A stretch of 64,000 bases of DNA from Blautia sp. (GTDB lineage: Bacteria; Bacillota; Clostridia; Lachnospirales; Lachnospiraceae), in contig JAPFCU010000076.1 in NCBI GenBank assembly GCA_026169535.1, forward strand, positions 19,665 to 83,664. Direction: 5' to 3'. A program made the position numbers and the translations under genes. A model generated the notes under the pieces. That model was not told the origin of the DNA and made no database searches. It saw nothing but the letters and a program-made list of their open reading frames with translations. The first letter of the stretch is position 1; every line of letters begins with the position of its first letter. Of this stretch, positions 15,164 through 24,400 are shown piece after piece.

Positions 15164-16678
15164 ATGAAATATTTAGTAGGAATAGATAATGGAGGAACCT
15201 TTTCAAAAGCAGCTATTTTTGATGAAGAGGGAAATCAGATCTCTGTTGCCAGTGTTCCGACAGAGACGTTGACTCCAAAACCAGGATATACAGAAAAAGA
15301 TCTGGACGAACTGTGGGAGGTTAATGCACAGGCAGTTCGCAAGGCAGTGGAAAAAAGCGGAATCGATCCGTCAGATATTGCCGGAGTTTCTTTTTCTGGT
15401 GCAGGAAAAGGTCTTTATATGATCGGTTATGATGGAAGACCGTCCTATCACGGAATCATGTCTACAGATACAAGAGCCTGGGCGCAGGTGGAAAAATGGT
15501 ATCAGGATGGAACCAATAAAAAAGTTTACGAAAAAACTTTCCAGGAAATTCTTGCTGTACAGCCAGTAAGTCTCCTTGCCTGGTTCCGTGATAACCAGCC
15601 GGAGGTTCTGGAGCGCACAAAATATATTTTTGCAGTAAAAGATTATATTCGCTACATGCTTACAGGAGAGGCATACAGCGAGTATACAGACTGCTCTGGA
15701 GGCAATCTTGTAAATATGGTCACAAAACAGCATGACAGAGAACTGATGGCGCTTTATGGTCTGGAGGACTGTTATGAAAAGCTTCCGCCTTTGAAGTACT
15801 CTGCGGAAATTTGTGGGTATGTGACAAAAGAGGCCAGTGAAAAAACTCTGCTTCCGGAAGGAACACCTGTTGCAGCAGGAATGTTCGATGTAAATGCCTG
15901 TGGTATTGCATCCGGTCTTTCTGATGAAGAACAGATGTGTATGATCGCCGGAACCTGGAGCATCAATGAATTTATCGGAAAAGCACCGGTTACCAATGGT
16001 ACGGTTGCACTAAACTCTATGTTCTGCATGCCAGGATATTTTCTTATTGAGGAGAGCAGTCCTACATCTGCCGGAAACATGGAATGGTTTATCCGTAATC
16101 TGATGAATTACGAAAAAGAAGAAGCCAAAGCAAATGGCGGTTCTGTATATGACATCACAAATGAGTGGGTTGCTTCTATTGAACCTCAGGACAGCAATAT
16201 TATATTTCTGCCGTTTTTGAACGGTTCAAATGAAGCTGCATTGGCTAAAGGAACTTTTGTGGGTCTGACTGCTTACCACAGCAAAAAACATATGCTCCGT
16301 GCCGTATATGAGGGAATTGTCTTTTCACATGTCACACATGTAAAGAAACTTTTAAGAAACAGAGAAGTACCAAAGAGCATCCGGCTTTCCGGAGGTGCAG
16401 CAAATTCCGACGTATGGATACAGATCTTTGCGGATGCGCTGCAGATTCCTATCGATGTAATCGCAGATAAAGAGCTTGGTGCACAGGGAGCAGCTATGGC
16501 GGCAGGTATTGCGGCAGGTATTTATAAGGATTACCAGGAAGCGATCAGCAGAACGGTGACAATTACAAAGACCATCAATCCGCGTCCGGAATATAAAGAA
16601 ATTTATGAAGAAAAATATGCAACTTATCGTGCTGTAATCGATGGATTAAGCAGTGCGTGGGAGCATTTCAAAAATTAA
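15164..16678 (+). CDS. lyxK: FGGY-family kinase, L-xylulokinase-like (LyxK)
   Basis: This 504-residue sugar kinase has the FGGY/ASKHA fold: phosphate-1 loop GIDNGGTFSKAAIFD, GVSFSGAGKGLY, and the C-terminal adenosine motif LSGGAANSDVWIQIFAD. Several stretches match E. coli LyxK as I remember it (PVSLLAWFRDNQPE, SAEICG, ESSPTSAGNMEWF, YEGIVFSHVTH). The expected reaction is L-xylulose plus ATP to L-xylulose-5-phosphate. The two epimerases downstream are exactly those needed to turn that product into D-xylulose-5-phosphate. ATG 15164 follows GGGAGGA; earlier in-frame starts would run through the hairpin. Confidence 0.8.
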   Translation: MKYLVGIDNGGTFSKAAIFDEEGNQISVASVPTETLTPKPGYTEKDLDELWEVNAQAVRKAVEKSGIDPSDIAGVSFSGAGKGLYMIGYDGRPSYHGIMSTDTRAWAQVEKWYQDGTNKKVYEKTFQEILAVQPVSLLAWFRDNQPEVLERTKYIFAVKDYIRYMLTGEAYSEYTDCSGGNLVNMVTKQHDRELMALYGLEDCYEKLPPLKYSAEICGYVTKEASEKTLLPEGTPVAAGMFDVNACGIASGLSDEEQMCMIAGTWSINEFIGKAPVTNGTVALNSMFCMPGYFLIEESSPTSAGNMEWFIRNLMNYEKEEAKANGGSVYDITNEWVASIEPQDSNIIFLPFLNGSNEAALAKGTFVGLTAYHSKKHMLRAVYEGIVFSHVTHVKKLLRNREVPKSIRLSGGAANSDVWIQIFADALQIPIDVIADKELGAQGAAMAAGIAAGIYKDYQEAISRTVTITKTINPRPEYKEIYEEKYATYRAVIDGLSSAWEHFKN

Positions 16679-16705
16679 ATCAAGAGAGAAAGAGAGGAAA
16701 TAATT

Positions 16706-17677
16706 ATGTTTAAAATGGCAATCTTAGGAGCTGGAGCAATCGCTCATAAAATGTCCGCTACTATTCGCGGTTTGGAAGAGGTAGAACCTTATATTATCTG
16801 TGACACAACTATTGAAAAGGCAGAAGCTCTGGCAAAAGAGTACGGCTACACAAAAGTATGCAGTTCATATGAAGATATTTTGGCAGACGATGAAGTTGAT
16901 CTGGTGTATATCGCTGTGCCGCATTCTCTTCACTATAAGTTTACAAAGATTATGCTGGAAGGGGGGAAAAATGTTCTCTGTGAAAAATCTTTTACAGTCA
17001 ATGCGGATCAGGCAAAAGAGATTCTTGCATTGGCGGAGGAGAAAAAGCTTCTCCTTCAGGAAGCAATCTGGACCAGGTATATGCCGTCCAGAAAGATTAT
17101 TGATGATGTTCTTAAAAGTGGTGTGATTGGTGAGGTGACCTCTATTGATGCAAATCTTGGATATGAGTTAAGTGCAGTTCCGAGAATCTGGGATGTGAAT
17201 TTTGCCGGTGGAGCTCTTCTTGATGTAGGAGTTTATCTGATTCATTTTGCACGTATGATTTTTGGAGATAATATTACTGATATTAATACATCTGCGGTAT
17301 TTAAAAATGGAGTAGATATGATTGATATGATTAATCTGACTTTTGATGATAATAAGATGGCTACACTGCAGAGCAATGTCCATGCAGCGCAAAATCGTAC
17401 AGCATCAATTTTTGGAACAAAAGGATATATCGAGATTACAAATATCAACAATCCGGAAAAAATAAAAGTGTTTAATGATCAGTACGAAGAAATTGCTTCT
17501 TATGATGTTCCGGAACAGATCACTGGTTATGAGTACGAAGTTTTGGCATGTATGCGTGCACTGAAAAATGGAGAAATTGAATGCCCGGAAGCCCCGCACA
17601 GTGAGACTATCAAGGTTATGGAGACTATGGACAGTATCCGCAGATCCTGGGGATATGAGATTCCACTGATTGGTTAA
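16706..17677 (+). CDS. Gfo/Idh/MocA-family NAD(P)-dependent oxidoreductase
   Basis: This 323-residue protein has a Rossmann domain (MAILGAGAIAHKMSATIRG) and an alpha/beta substrate domain. The usual EKP motif reads CEKSFTVN, and DVGVYLIHFARMIFG holds the conserved Asp/Gly/His region. The sequence resembles the dihydrodiol/1,5-anhydrofructose reductase branch. It would oxidise or reduce a sugar hydroxyl. The isomerase-kinase-epimerase route does not need it, so it may feed in a second substrate such as a polyol, glycoside or sugar acid. It sits 27 bp after the kinase and 10 bp before the 3-epimerase. Confidence 0.8.
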   Translation: MFKMAILGAGAIAHKMSATIRGLEEVEPYIICDTTIEKAEALAKEYGYTKVCSSYEDILADDEVDLVYIAVPHSLHYKFTKIMLEGGKNVLCEKSFTVNADQAKEILALAEEKKLLLQEAIWTRYMPSRKIIDDVLKSGVIGEVTSIDANLGYELSAVPRIWDVNFAGGALLDVGVYLIHFARMIFGDNITDINTSAVFKNGVDMIDMINLTFDDNKMATLQSNVHAAQNRTASIFGTKGYIEITNINNPEKIKVFNDQYEEIASYDVPEQITGYEYEVLACMRALKNGEIECPEAPHSETIKVMETMDSIRRSWGYEIPLIG

Positions 17678-17687
17678 GGAGCAGCCT

Positions 17688-18533
17688 ATGAAAGCATATA
17701 CATTGGGGCTGTATGAAAAGGCCATGCCAAAGGAATTAAACTGGAAAGAAAAACTGGAAACAGCAAAGGCTACAGGTTATGATTTTGTAGAAATCAGTAT
17801 TGATGAGACAGATGAGAAGCTTGCACGCCTTGACTGGAGTAAAGAGGAACGTCGGGAACTGGTAGACCTGATGTATCAGATTGGAGTCCCTATTCGCACC
17901 ATGTGTCTCAGCGGTCATAGAAAGTATCCCATTGGAAGCAATGATCCAAAGATATGTGCAAGAGGAATGGAAATTATGGAAAAAGCGATTCAGCTTGCAG
18001 ATGATCTTGGAATTCGAATTATACAGCTTGCAGGATATGATGTTTATTATGAAGAATCTACATCGGAAACAGTACAGAGGTTTGGGGAAAATCTGAAAAA
18101 ATGTGAAAGAATGGCAGCCAGGGCTGGAATTGTTTTGGGTTTTGAGACAATGGAAACAGAGTTTATGAACACTGTGGAAAAGGCCATGAGATATGTAAAC
18201 AAAATTGACTCTCCTTATCTTGGGGTTTATCCGGACATGGGAAATATTACAAATGCTGCAAAAGAATATGGCACGGATGTACTGGAAGACATCAGAACGG
18301 GCACAGGACATCTGGATGCGGTACATTTAAAGGAAACAGTACCGGGAGTGTTCCGGGAGGTGCGCTTTGGAACAGGACATGTGGATTTTCCGTCTGTGAT
18401 CCATGAAACCTGGAAAGCAGGTGTACGCAGATATGTAACAGAATTCTGGTATACGGGAGATCCTGAATGGAAAAAGGATCTGGATTTCGCAGTAGGAATG
18501 ATGCGTCCTCTTCTGGATGCGCAGGAAGCATAA
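17688..18533 (+). CDS. ulaE: L-ribulose-5-phosphate 3-epimerase (UlaE/SgbU type)
   Basis: This 281-residue TIM-barrel enzyme of the xylose-isomerase-like family interconverts L-xylulose-5-P and L-ribulose-5-P. The text LGLYEKAMPKELNWKEKL, FVEISIDETDEKLARLDWS, RTMCLSGHRKYPIGS and IIQLAGYDVYYEE follows E. coli SgbU/UlaE almost word for word as I recall it. Metal-binding residues are seen in GFETMETEFM, VYPDMGNI, HLKETVPG and TEFW. ATG 17688 follows TTAAGGA, which overlaps the stop of the preceding gene; the upstream alternative at 17670 lacks a ribosome-binding site. Confidence 0.9.
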   Translation: MKAYTLGLYEKAMPKELNWKEKLETAKATGYDFVEISIDETDEKLARLDWSKEERRELVDLMYQIGVPIRTMCLSGHRKYPIGSNDPKICARGMEIMEKAIQLADDLGIRIIQLAGYDVYYEESTSETVQRFGENLKKCERMAARAGIVLGFETMETEFMNTVEKAMRYVNKIDSPYLGVYPDMGNITNAAKEYGTDVLEDIRTGTGHLDAVHLKETVPGVFREVRFGTGHVDFPSVIHETWKAGVRRYVTEFWYTGDPEWKKDLDFAVGMMRPLLDAQEA

Positions 18534-18561
18534 TGAGCAGAAGTGCTTTTTGAAAAATACC

Positions 18562-18629
18562 TTGGCTTATGGAGCAGATAAGTATATACTATAGATAGCG
18601 CCGAGTTGCTTCTTTGTATACCGACGCTA
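18562..18629 (+). promoter_or_regulatory. Internal promoter and short leader before the 4-epimerase gene
   Basis: TTGGCT (18562-18567), a 17-bp spacer and TATACT (18585-18590) make a good promoter. Transcription would begin near TAGCG (18596-18600), which can pair with CGCTA (18625-18629), followed by GGGTGTTTTTT. The 5-bp stem is too weak to call an attenuator with confidence. Confidence 0.5.
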
Positions 18630-18672
18630 GGGTGTTTTTTGAGAAAAGTTTATAATAAGAGGAGAGAGAACT

Positions 18673-19368
18673 ATGCTGGAGAAATTAAAAGAGGAAGTTT
18701 ACAAAGCAAACATGGATCTTCCTAAATATGGTCTTGTAACTTTTACCTGGGGAAATGTAAGCGGGATTGACAGAGAAAAAGGTTTGTTTGTCATCAAACC
18801 AAGTGGCGTGGATTATGATAAACTGACTCCGGAAGATATGGTGGTAGTAGATCTGCAGGGAAATAAAGTGGAGGGAAAATATAATCCTTCTTCTGATACG
18901 GCTACCCATGTTGTCCTTTATAATGCGTTCCCAAATATAGGAGGTATTGTTCATACACATTCTTCATGGGCAACAAGCTGGGCACAGGCAGGCAGAGGAA
19001 TCCCTTGTTATGGAACAACACATGCCGATTATATCTATGGAGAAGTTCCTTGTGTGCGTAATCTTACAAAGGAAGAAATCGAAGAAGCATATGAGAAAAA
19101 TACAGGTGTTCTCATTGCAGATTATTTTAAGGACAAAGATTATGAGGCTGTCCCCGCAGTTCTCTGCAAGAATCATGGACCATTTACCTGGGGAAAAGAT
19201 GCTCATGAGGCAGTACATAATGCGGTTGTTCTGGAAGAGGTTGCAAAAATGGCGACTCGTTGTGAACAGATCAATCCGCAGGTAAAACCAGCTCCGCAGG
19301 AGCTTCAGGATAAGCATTATTACAGAAAACATGGGGCAAATGCTTATTATGGACAGAATACAAAATAA
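18673..19368 (+). CDS. araD: L-ribulose-5-phosphate 4-epimerase
   Basis: This 231-residue protein has the standard length of class II aldolase-type 4-epimerases (AraD/UlaF/SgbE). It converts L-ribulose-5-P to D-xylulose-5-P. Visible features are [34 protein letters not shown], the zinc ligands in [14 protein letters not shown], and ACKNHG-like [26 protein letters not shown]. It is the last enzyme of the operon and connects the L-sugar route to the pentose-phosphate pathway. It has a GAGGAGAGA site and probably an extra promoter in its 139-bp upstream gap. Confidence 0.92.
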   Translation: MLEKLKEEVYKANMDLPKYGLVTFTWGNVSGIDREKGLFVIKPSGVDYDKLTPEDMVVVDLQGNKVEGKYNPSSDTATHVVLYNAFPNIGGIVHTHSSWATSWAQAGRGIPCYGTTHADYIYGEVPCVRNLTKEEIEEAYEKNTGVLIADYFKDKDYEAVPAVLCKNHGPFTWGKDAHEAVHNAVVLEEVAKMATRCEQINPQVKPAPQELQDKHYYRKHGANAYYGQNTK

Positions 19369-19380
19369 AATCTAAAATAA

Positions 19381-19415
19381 AACTCCTGTCAGTTATTATG
19401 CGGACAGGAGTTTTT
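19381..19415 (+). terminator. Terminator of the L-sugar operon
   Basis: AACTCCTGTC (19381-19390) pairs with GACAGGAGTT (19403-19412) around a 12-nt loop and is followed by TTT. Confidence 0.85.
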
Positions 19416-19478
19416 ATATGCTCTGACCTTTAACTCGTGAGAAAACAGGGGATGCTGTTTTCAGTGAGATGAGTGAGT

Positions 19479-19979
19479 TTATTCTGGAAGTGTATACGGA
19501 AAGTTTGGTGCTTCCGGACAATTCAAAAAGTCTTTAAGACAATTGATAATAAATTCATGATCGGCAACGTGATACAGATTAGAAGAAATGATAGCTCCGA
19601 TTGCCGTACTGTTTCCTTTGATACGGATAGGAAAACCGCCGCCGCATAAAGCATAGTCAGAGGTGGAAAGGGCATGAGTGTCCAGAGTATCCCCATCTTT
19701 TTCGAAGGTCAGGGCAGAAAGAAGAGAGCTTCTCTCCATAAGTTTTACAGTGTTGAATTTTCGTTCCATCCATTTCTGGTTTAAGAGATTAGTCCCGTCA
19801 GGACAATGCTGGAATAAGATACAGCCATTATTCATACGTATAGATACTGCAATGGTAATACTATTTTTTTGAGCATAATCCACCATAAAGGTACCAAGCT
19901 TATAGGCTGTGTTATGATCGAAATGAGTAAACTGAAGAAGTTCTTCCTGTTTTTTGAGAATATTGAGAGTTTCTGCCAT
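19479..19979 (-). CDS. UPF0303/HbpS-like (heme-degrading-domain type) protein
   Basis: This 166-residue protein matches the UPF0303 branch of the HbpS/GlcG/Pdu-O-like superfamily: FDHNTAYKLGTFMVDYA, SIRMNNGCILFQHCPDGTNLLNQKWMERK, HALSTSDYALCGGGFPIRIKG. These proteins are small cytoplasmic oligomers; some relatives bind heme, but the UPF0303 members have no settled biochemical function. It is on the opposite strand at the end of the L-sugar operon. It has its own promoter and an AGGAGG site, and whether it is linked to the operon is unknown. Confidence 0.8.
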   Translation of the reverse strand: MAETLNILKKQEELLQFTHFDHNTAYKLGTFMVDYAQKNSITIAVSIRMNNGCILFQHCPDGTNLLNQKWMERKFNTVKLMERSSLLSALTFEKDGDTLDTHALSTSDYALCGGGFPIRIKGNSTAIGAIISSNLYHVADHEFIINCLKDFLNCPEAPNFPYTLPE

Positions 19980-20050
19980 AATAAAATCCTCCTTGTTTGT
20001 AAATCGTAAAATCGTTGTCCGGAAACCTAGAAAAAGGTTTTTTTAGGTAT

Positions 20051-20080
20051 ATTATACATGTAAAAGATAAGAATTGGCAA
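20051..20080 (-). promoter_or_regulatory. Promoter of the UPF0303 gene
   Basis: On the minus strand, TTGCCA (20080-20075), an 18-bp spacer and a perfect TATAAT (20056-20051). Confidence 0.65.
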
Positions 20081-20105
20081 CAAAAAATTCCCCCTATGCT
20101 GAGTA

Positions 20106-20136
20106 TTAACACATATTTTTTCTCTGCATATGTTAA
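20106..20136. promoter_or_regulatory. Interrupted inverted repeat upstream of Xre gene
   Basis: TTAACACATA (20106-20115) and CATATGTTAA-like text ending at 20136 are imperfect inverted repeats, and a related half-site TTAGCATATA follows at about 20158. They could be binding sites for the small Xre protein. Confidence 0.35.
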
Positions 20137-20182
20137 TGTCAGGAAAATTACTGATTATTAGCATATATCGGGGAGTTTTGGT

Positions 20183-20437
20183 ATGAAGATTTATGATTAT
20201 CAGGGGAGAAAAAATGTCAGCGGAGAAAGAATAAGAGAGCTGCGGATAAAAAGACGGATGTCTCAGAGCGAGCTGGCGGCAAGACTGCAGGTGGAAGGTG
20301 TGATACTGGAAAGAGACAGCATCAGCAGGATTGAAAGTGGCGCAAGGTTTGTAGCAGACTATGAATTGTATATATTCGCAAAGATTTTAGGGGTAGATAT
20401 GATGTCTCTCGTGGAGTTTCAGCCCCAGGATAATTAG
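20183..20437 (+). CDS. Small Xre-family helix-turn-helix protein
   Basis: This 84-residue protein consists almost only of a Cro/C1-type helix-turn-helix: ERIRELRIKRRMSQSELAARL, then GVILERDSISRIESGARFVADYELYIFAKILGVD. It has no sensor domain. It is a single-gene unit with a terminator right after it, and no phage genes are around it, so it is probably a chromosomal regulator. Its targets are unknown; it may regulate itself through the repeats upstream. Confidence 0.85.
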   Translation: MKIYDYQGRKNVSGERIRELRIKRRMSQSELAARLQVEGVILERDSISRIESGARFVADYELYIFAKILGVDMMSLVEFQPQDN

Positions 20438-20458
20438 AAAAAATATTTATGTGGAAAG

Positions 20459-20480
20459 ACTGCCTTAAGGGCAGTTTTTT
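20459..20480 (+). terminator. Terminator of Xre gene
   Basis: ACTGCC (20459-20464), a 5-nt loop, GGCAGT (20470-20475) and a T-run to 20480. Confidence 0.8.
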
Positions 20481-20554
20481 ACTATTATTCAATAGTTTTT
20501 TGTGTTACAATGTGTCATATCAAAAAGTTGGATTCGATAGAGTGGAGGATCAGG

Positions 20555-21400
20555 ATGATTGAATTAGGTAAGAAACAGACACTGACTGTAATGAAGACTG
20601 TGGAATTTGGAATATATCTGGCAGAAAACAAGGAGGCAGATGCGAAAAATCGTGTTCTTCTGCCTGCAAAGCAGGTGCCTCAGGGAACAAAGGAAGGAGA
20701 CCGTCTGGAGGTTTTTATTTATAAAGATTCTCAGGATCGTCTTATTTCTACCACAAGAGAGCCAGTGATCACAGTGGGACAGACTGCTCTTCTGAAGGTT
20801 CGTCAGGTGACAAAAATAGGAGCATTTCTTGACTGGGGTCTGGAGAAGGATCTTCTCCTTCCTTATCATGAGCAGACCGTACGTGTCAGGGAGGGACAGG
20901 AGTGTCTGGTAGCTCTCTATGTGGATAAAAGCAGCCGCCTTTGTGCAACAATGAAAGTATATCCATATCTTCTGAAAAAGTCTCCCTATCAGGTGGGAGA
21001 CCAGGTAAGAGGAAGGGTTTACCAGATCAGTGATAATTTTGGTGTATTTGTGGCTGTAGACGATAAATTTTCTGCATTGATTCCTGCAAGAGAGGCAGCA
21101 GGAAAATATCGTCCGGGAACGGTTCTTGATCTTCGGGTATCTGAGGTGAAGGAGGATGGAAAGCTGAATGTTTCCGACCGTCAGAAAGCATATATCCAGA
21201 TTAATGAGGACGCGGAAAACGTTCTTCAGATCATTGAAGAATTTGCAGGCGTACTGCCATTTGACGATAAGGCTTCTCCGGAAGTTATTAAAAGGGAATT
21301 CGGTCTCAGCAAGAATGCCTTTAAACGTGCAGTAGGCCATCTTCTGAAAGAAGGAAAGGTAGAAATAAGAGACCGGAGGATTTATCAGGTAAAAAAATAA
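20555..21400 (+). CDS. S1 RNA-binding protein of the CvfB family
   Basis: This 281-residue protein has three S1-like OB domains followed by a winged-helix domain. Visible parts are GQTALLKVRQVTKIGAFLDWGLEKDLLLP (second S1), GDQVRGRVYQISDNFGVFVAVDDKFSALIP (third S1) and REFGLSKNAFKRAVGHLLKEGKVEI (winged helix). This order matches CvfB/YitL, which binds RNA and affects virulence-factor mRNAs in staphylococci. ATG 20555 follows GGAGG; the in-frame start at 20510 has no ribosome-binding site. It lies 10 bp before dnaE and is probably co-transcribed with it. Confidence 0.85.
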   Translation: MIELGKKQTLTVMKTVEFGIYLAENKEADAKNRVLLPAKQVPQGTKEGDRLEVFIYKDSQDRLISTTREPVITVGQTALLKVRQVTKIGAFLDWGLEKDLLLPYHEQTVRVREGQECLVALYVDKSSRLCATMKVYPYLLKKSPYQVGDQVRGRVYQISDNFGVFVAVDDKFSALIPAREAAGKYRPGTVLDLRVSEVKEDGKLNVSDRQKAYIQINEDAENVLQIIEEFAGVLPFDDKASPEVIKREFGLSKNAFKRAVGHLLKEGKVEIRDRRIYQVKK

Positions 21401-21410
21401 GGAGCGTACT

Positions 21411-24400
21411 ATGAATTTTACACATCTTCATGTCCATACAGAATACAGTCTTCTGGACGGTTCCAATAAGATCCAGGAGTATGTGTCCAGAGTGAAGGAA
21501 CTTGGAATGGACAGTGCGGCTATTACGGACCATGGTGTTATGTATGGTGTGATCGATTTTTACAGAGCATGTAAAGCCGCAGGAATTAATCCGATACTGG
21601 GCTGTGAGGTTTATGTGGCTCCGGGTTCCAGATTTGAAAAGGAAACGGGAACAGGTGATGACCGTTATTATCATCTGGTACTTCTTGCAGAAAATAATCA
21701 GGGTTACAGCAATCTGATGAAGATTGTTTCCAAAGGATTTGTAGAGGGATTTTATTATAAACCGAGAGTGGATCTGGAGATTCTGGAAAAATATCACGAA
21801 GGGATCATTGCTTTAAGTGCCTGCCTTGCAGGAGAGGTGGCCAAGTATCTTATCAGAGGAATGTATGAGGATGCAAAGGCAGCGGCTCTCCGTTATCAGG
21901 ATATTTTTGGAAAAGGAAATTTCTTTCTGGAAATGCAGGATCATGGAATTCCTGAACAGCAGACAGTGAACCAGCAGCTTCTTAAAATGCATAAGGAAAC
22001 AGGCATCGATCTGGTGGTGACCAATGACGTCCATTATACACTTGCGGAGGATGCGCAGCCTCATGATGTACTTCTTTGCCTTCAAACAGGAAAGAAGCTT
22101 GCAGATGAGGATCGTATGCGGTATGAGGGTGGCCAGTATTATGTGAAATCTCCTCAGGAGATGGAAATGCTCTTTCCCTATGCCACAGAGGCTTTGGAAA
22201 ATACACATAAGATTTCAGAAAGATGCCATGTAGAGATTGAGTTTGGTGTGACTAAGCTTCCAAAATATGATGTGCCAGAGGGTTATACCTCATGGGAATA
22301 TTTGAATAAACTCTGCTTTGAGGGTCTGGAAGAGCGTTATGAGCCTGTTACAGAGGAACTTCGGGAAAGACTGGATTACGAGCTGTCCACCATAAAAAAC
22401 ATGGGATATGTGGACTATTTTCTGATTGTATGGGATTTTATCAAATATGCCCGGGATCATGACATTATGGTAGGTCCGGGACGTGGATCTGCAGCAGGAA
22501 GCCTTGTGGCGTATACACTGGGGATCACTCAGCTTGATCCGATTCGATACGATCTTCTTTTTGAACGTTTCCTGAATCCGGAACGAGTTTCCATGCCGGA
22601 TATTGATGTGGATTTCTGTTTTGAAAGACGACAGGAAGTTATTGATTATGTTGTCCGTAAATATGGCAAGGACCGGGTGGTTCAGATCGTTACCTTTGGT
22701 ACGCTTGCGGCAAGAGGTGTAATCCGCGATGTAGGCCGTGTTCTGGACATGCCTTATGCTCAGGTGGACATTATTGCAAAAATGATCCCTCAGGAACTGA
22801 ATATCACCATAGATAAAGCGCTTCAGATGAATCCGGAACTGCGTAAGGCATATGAGGAGCAGGAGGATATCCACAGCCTTATAGATACTGCCAAGCGCCT
22901 GGAGGGGCTTCCCCGTCATACGTCCATGCATGCGGCAGGGGTGGTGATCAGCCAGAAGGATGTAGATGAATATGTGCCGTTATCCAGAGCTCAGGACGGC
23001 TCTATTACCACCCAGTTTACTATGACAACTCTGGAGGAACTGGGACTTCTGAAAATGGACTTTCTGGGACTTCGTACCCTCACAGTAATTCAAAACGCAG
23101 TGCAGCAAATTCAGCGCAGTACAGGTGTCCTGCTGGATATGCAGAAAATCGATTATAACGATAAGAAGGTATTGGATTCTCTGGGAACCGGCAGATCTGA
23201 TGGAGTGTTTCAGCTGGAAAGTGCGGGAATGAAAAATTTCATGAAAGAATTGAAACCTCAGAGTCTTGAGGATGTGATCGCAGGAATTTCTCTGTACCGT
23301 CCGGGCCCCATGGATTTTATTCCTCAGTATATTCGGGGCAAAAACCGCCCGGACACCATTAAGTATGACTGTCCTCAGCTGGAACCGATACTGAAGCCTA
23401 CCTATGGATGCATTGTATATCAGGAGCAGGTTATGCAGATTGTACGTAATCTGGCAGGCTATACTCTTGGGCGAAGTGATCTGGTGCGTCGTGCCATGTC
23501 TAAAAAGAAAGCCTCTGTTATGGAAAAAGAGAGGCAGAATTTTGTGTACGGCAATCCGGAAGAAGGAGTTCCCGGCTGTATTGCCAATGGAATTTCGGAA
23601 AAGGTGGCAAACAAGATCTATGACGACATGATCGATTTTGCCAAATATGCATTTAACAAATCTCATGCGGCAGCTTATGCGGTGGTTTCTTATCAGACTG
23701 CGTATCTGAAGTATTACTATCCGGTGGAATTTATGGCAGCTCTTATGACGTCAGTGATCGAAATGCCAAATAAGGTTTCAGAATATATTCAGGTATGCCG
23801 TCAGATGGGGATCCGGATCCTTCCGCCGGATGTAAACAGGGGAAGATATGGATTTTCTGTGGATAACGGAGCTATCCGTTATGGACTTTCTGCAATTAAA
23901 AGCGTCGGACGTCCGGTGATTGAAGCCCTTGTAGAGGAGCGGGAAGAAAGAGGAGAATATACTTCGCTGAAAGATTTTGTTCAGAGGCTGACCGGAGTTG
24001 TAAATAAACGTGCTATCGAAAACTTCATCAAAGCAGGGGCTCTGGACTGCCTGGAAGGCAATCGCCGCCAGAAAATGACTGTTTACAGTCAGATTGTGGA
24101 CAGCATTGCACAGGACAAAAAGACAACGATAGCAGGGCAGATGAGTCTGTTTGATTTTGCGGAAGAGGATGTAAAAAAGGATTTTGAGATTCGAATGCCG
24201 AATGTAGGAGAGTATGATAAGGAAACACTTCTTTCCTATGAAAAGGAGGTACTTGGAATTTACCTCAGCGGACATCCTCTGGAGCAGTATCGGGATGTTA
24301 TGGAAAAAACTATTTCTGCCAGAACAACAGACCTTCAGCCAGAAGAGGAAAGCGGCATTGCCAGGATCACAGATGGACAGAAAGTGATCATTGGTGGAAT

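Noticed and set aside
18596..18640. Known riboswitch before araD
   Set aside because: The sequence does not match any class I recall and the stem is only 5 bp; kept only as a weak leader observation.
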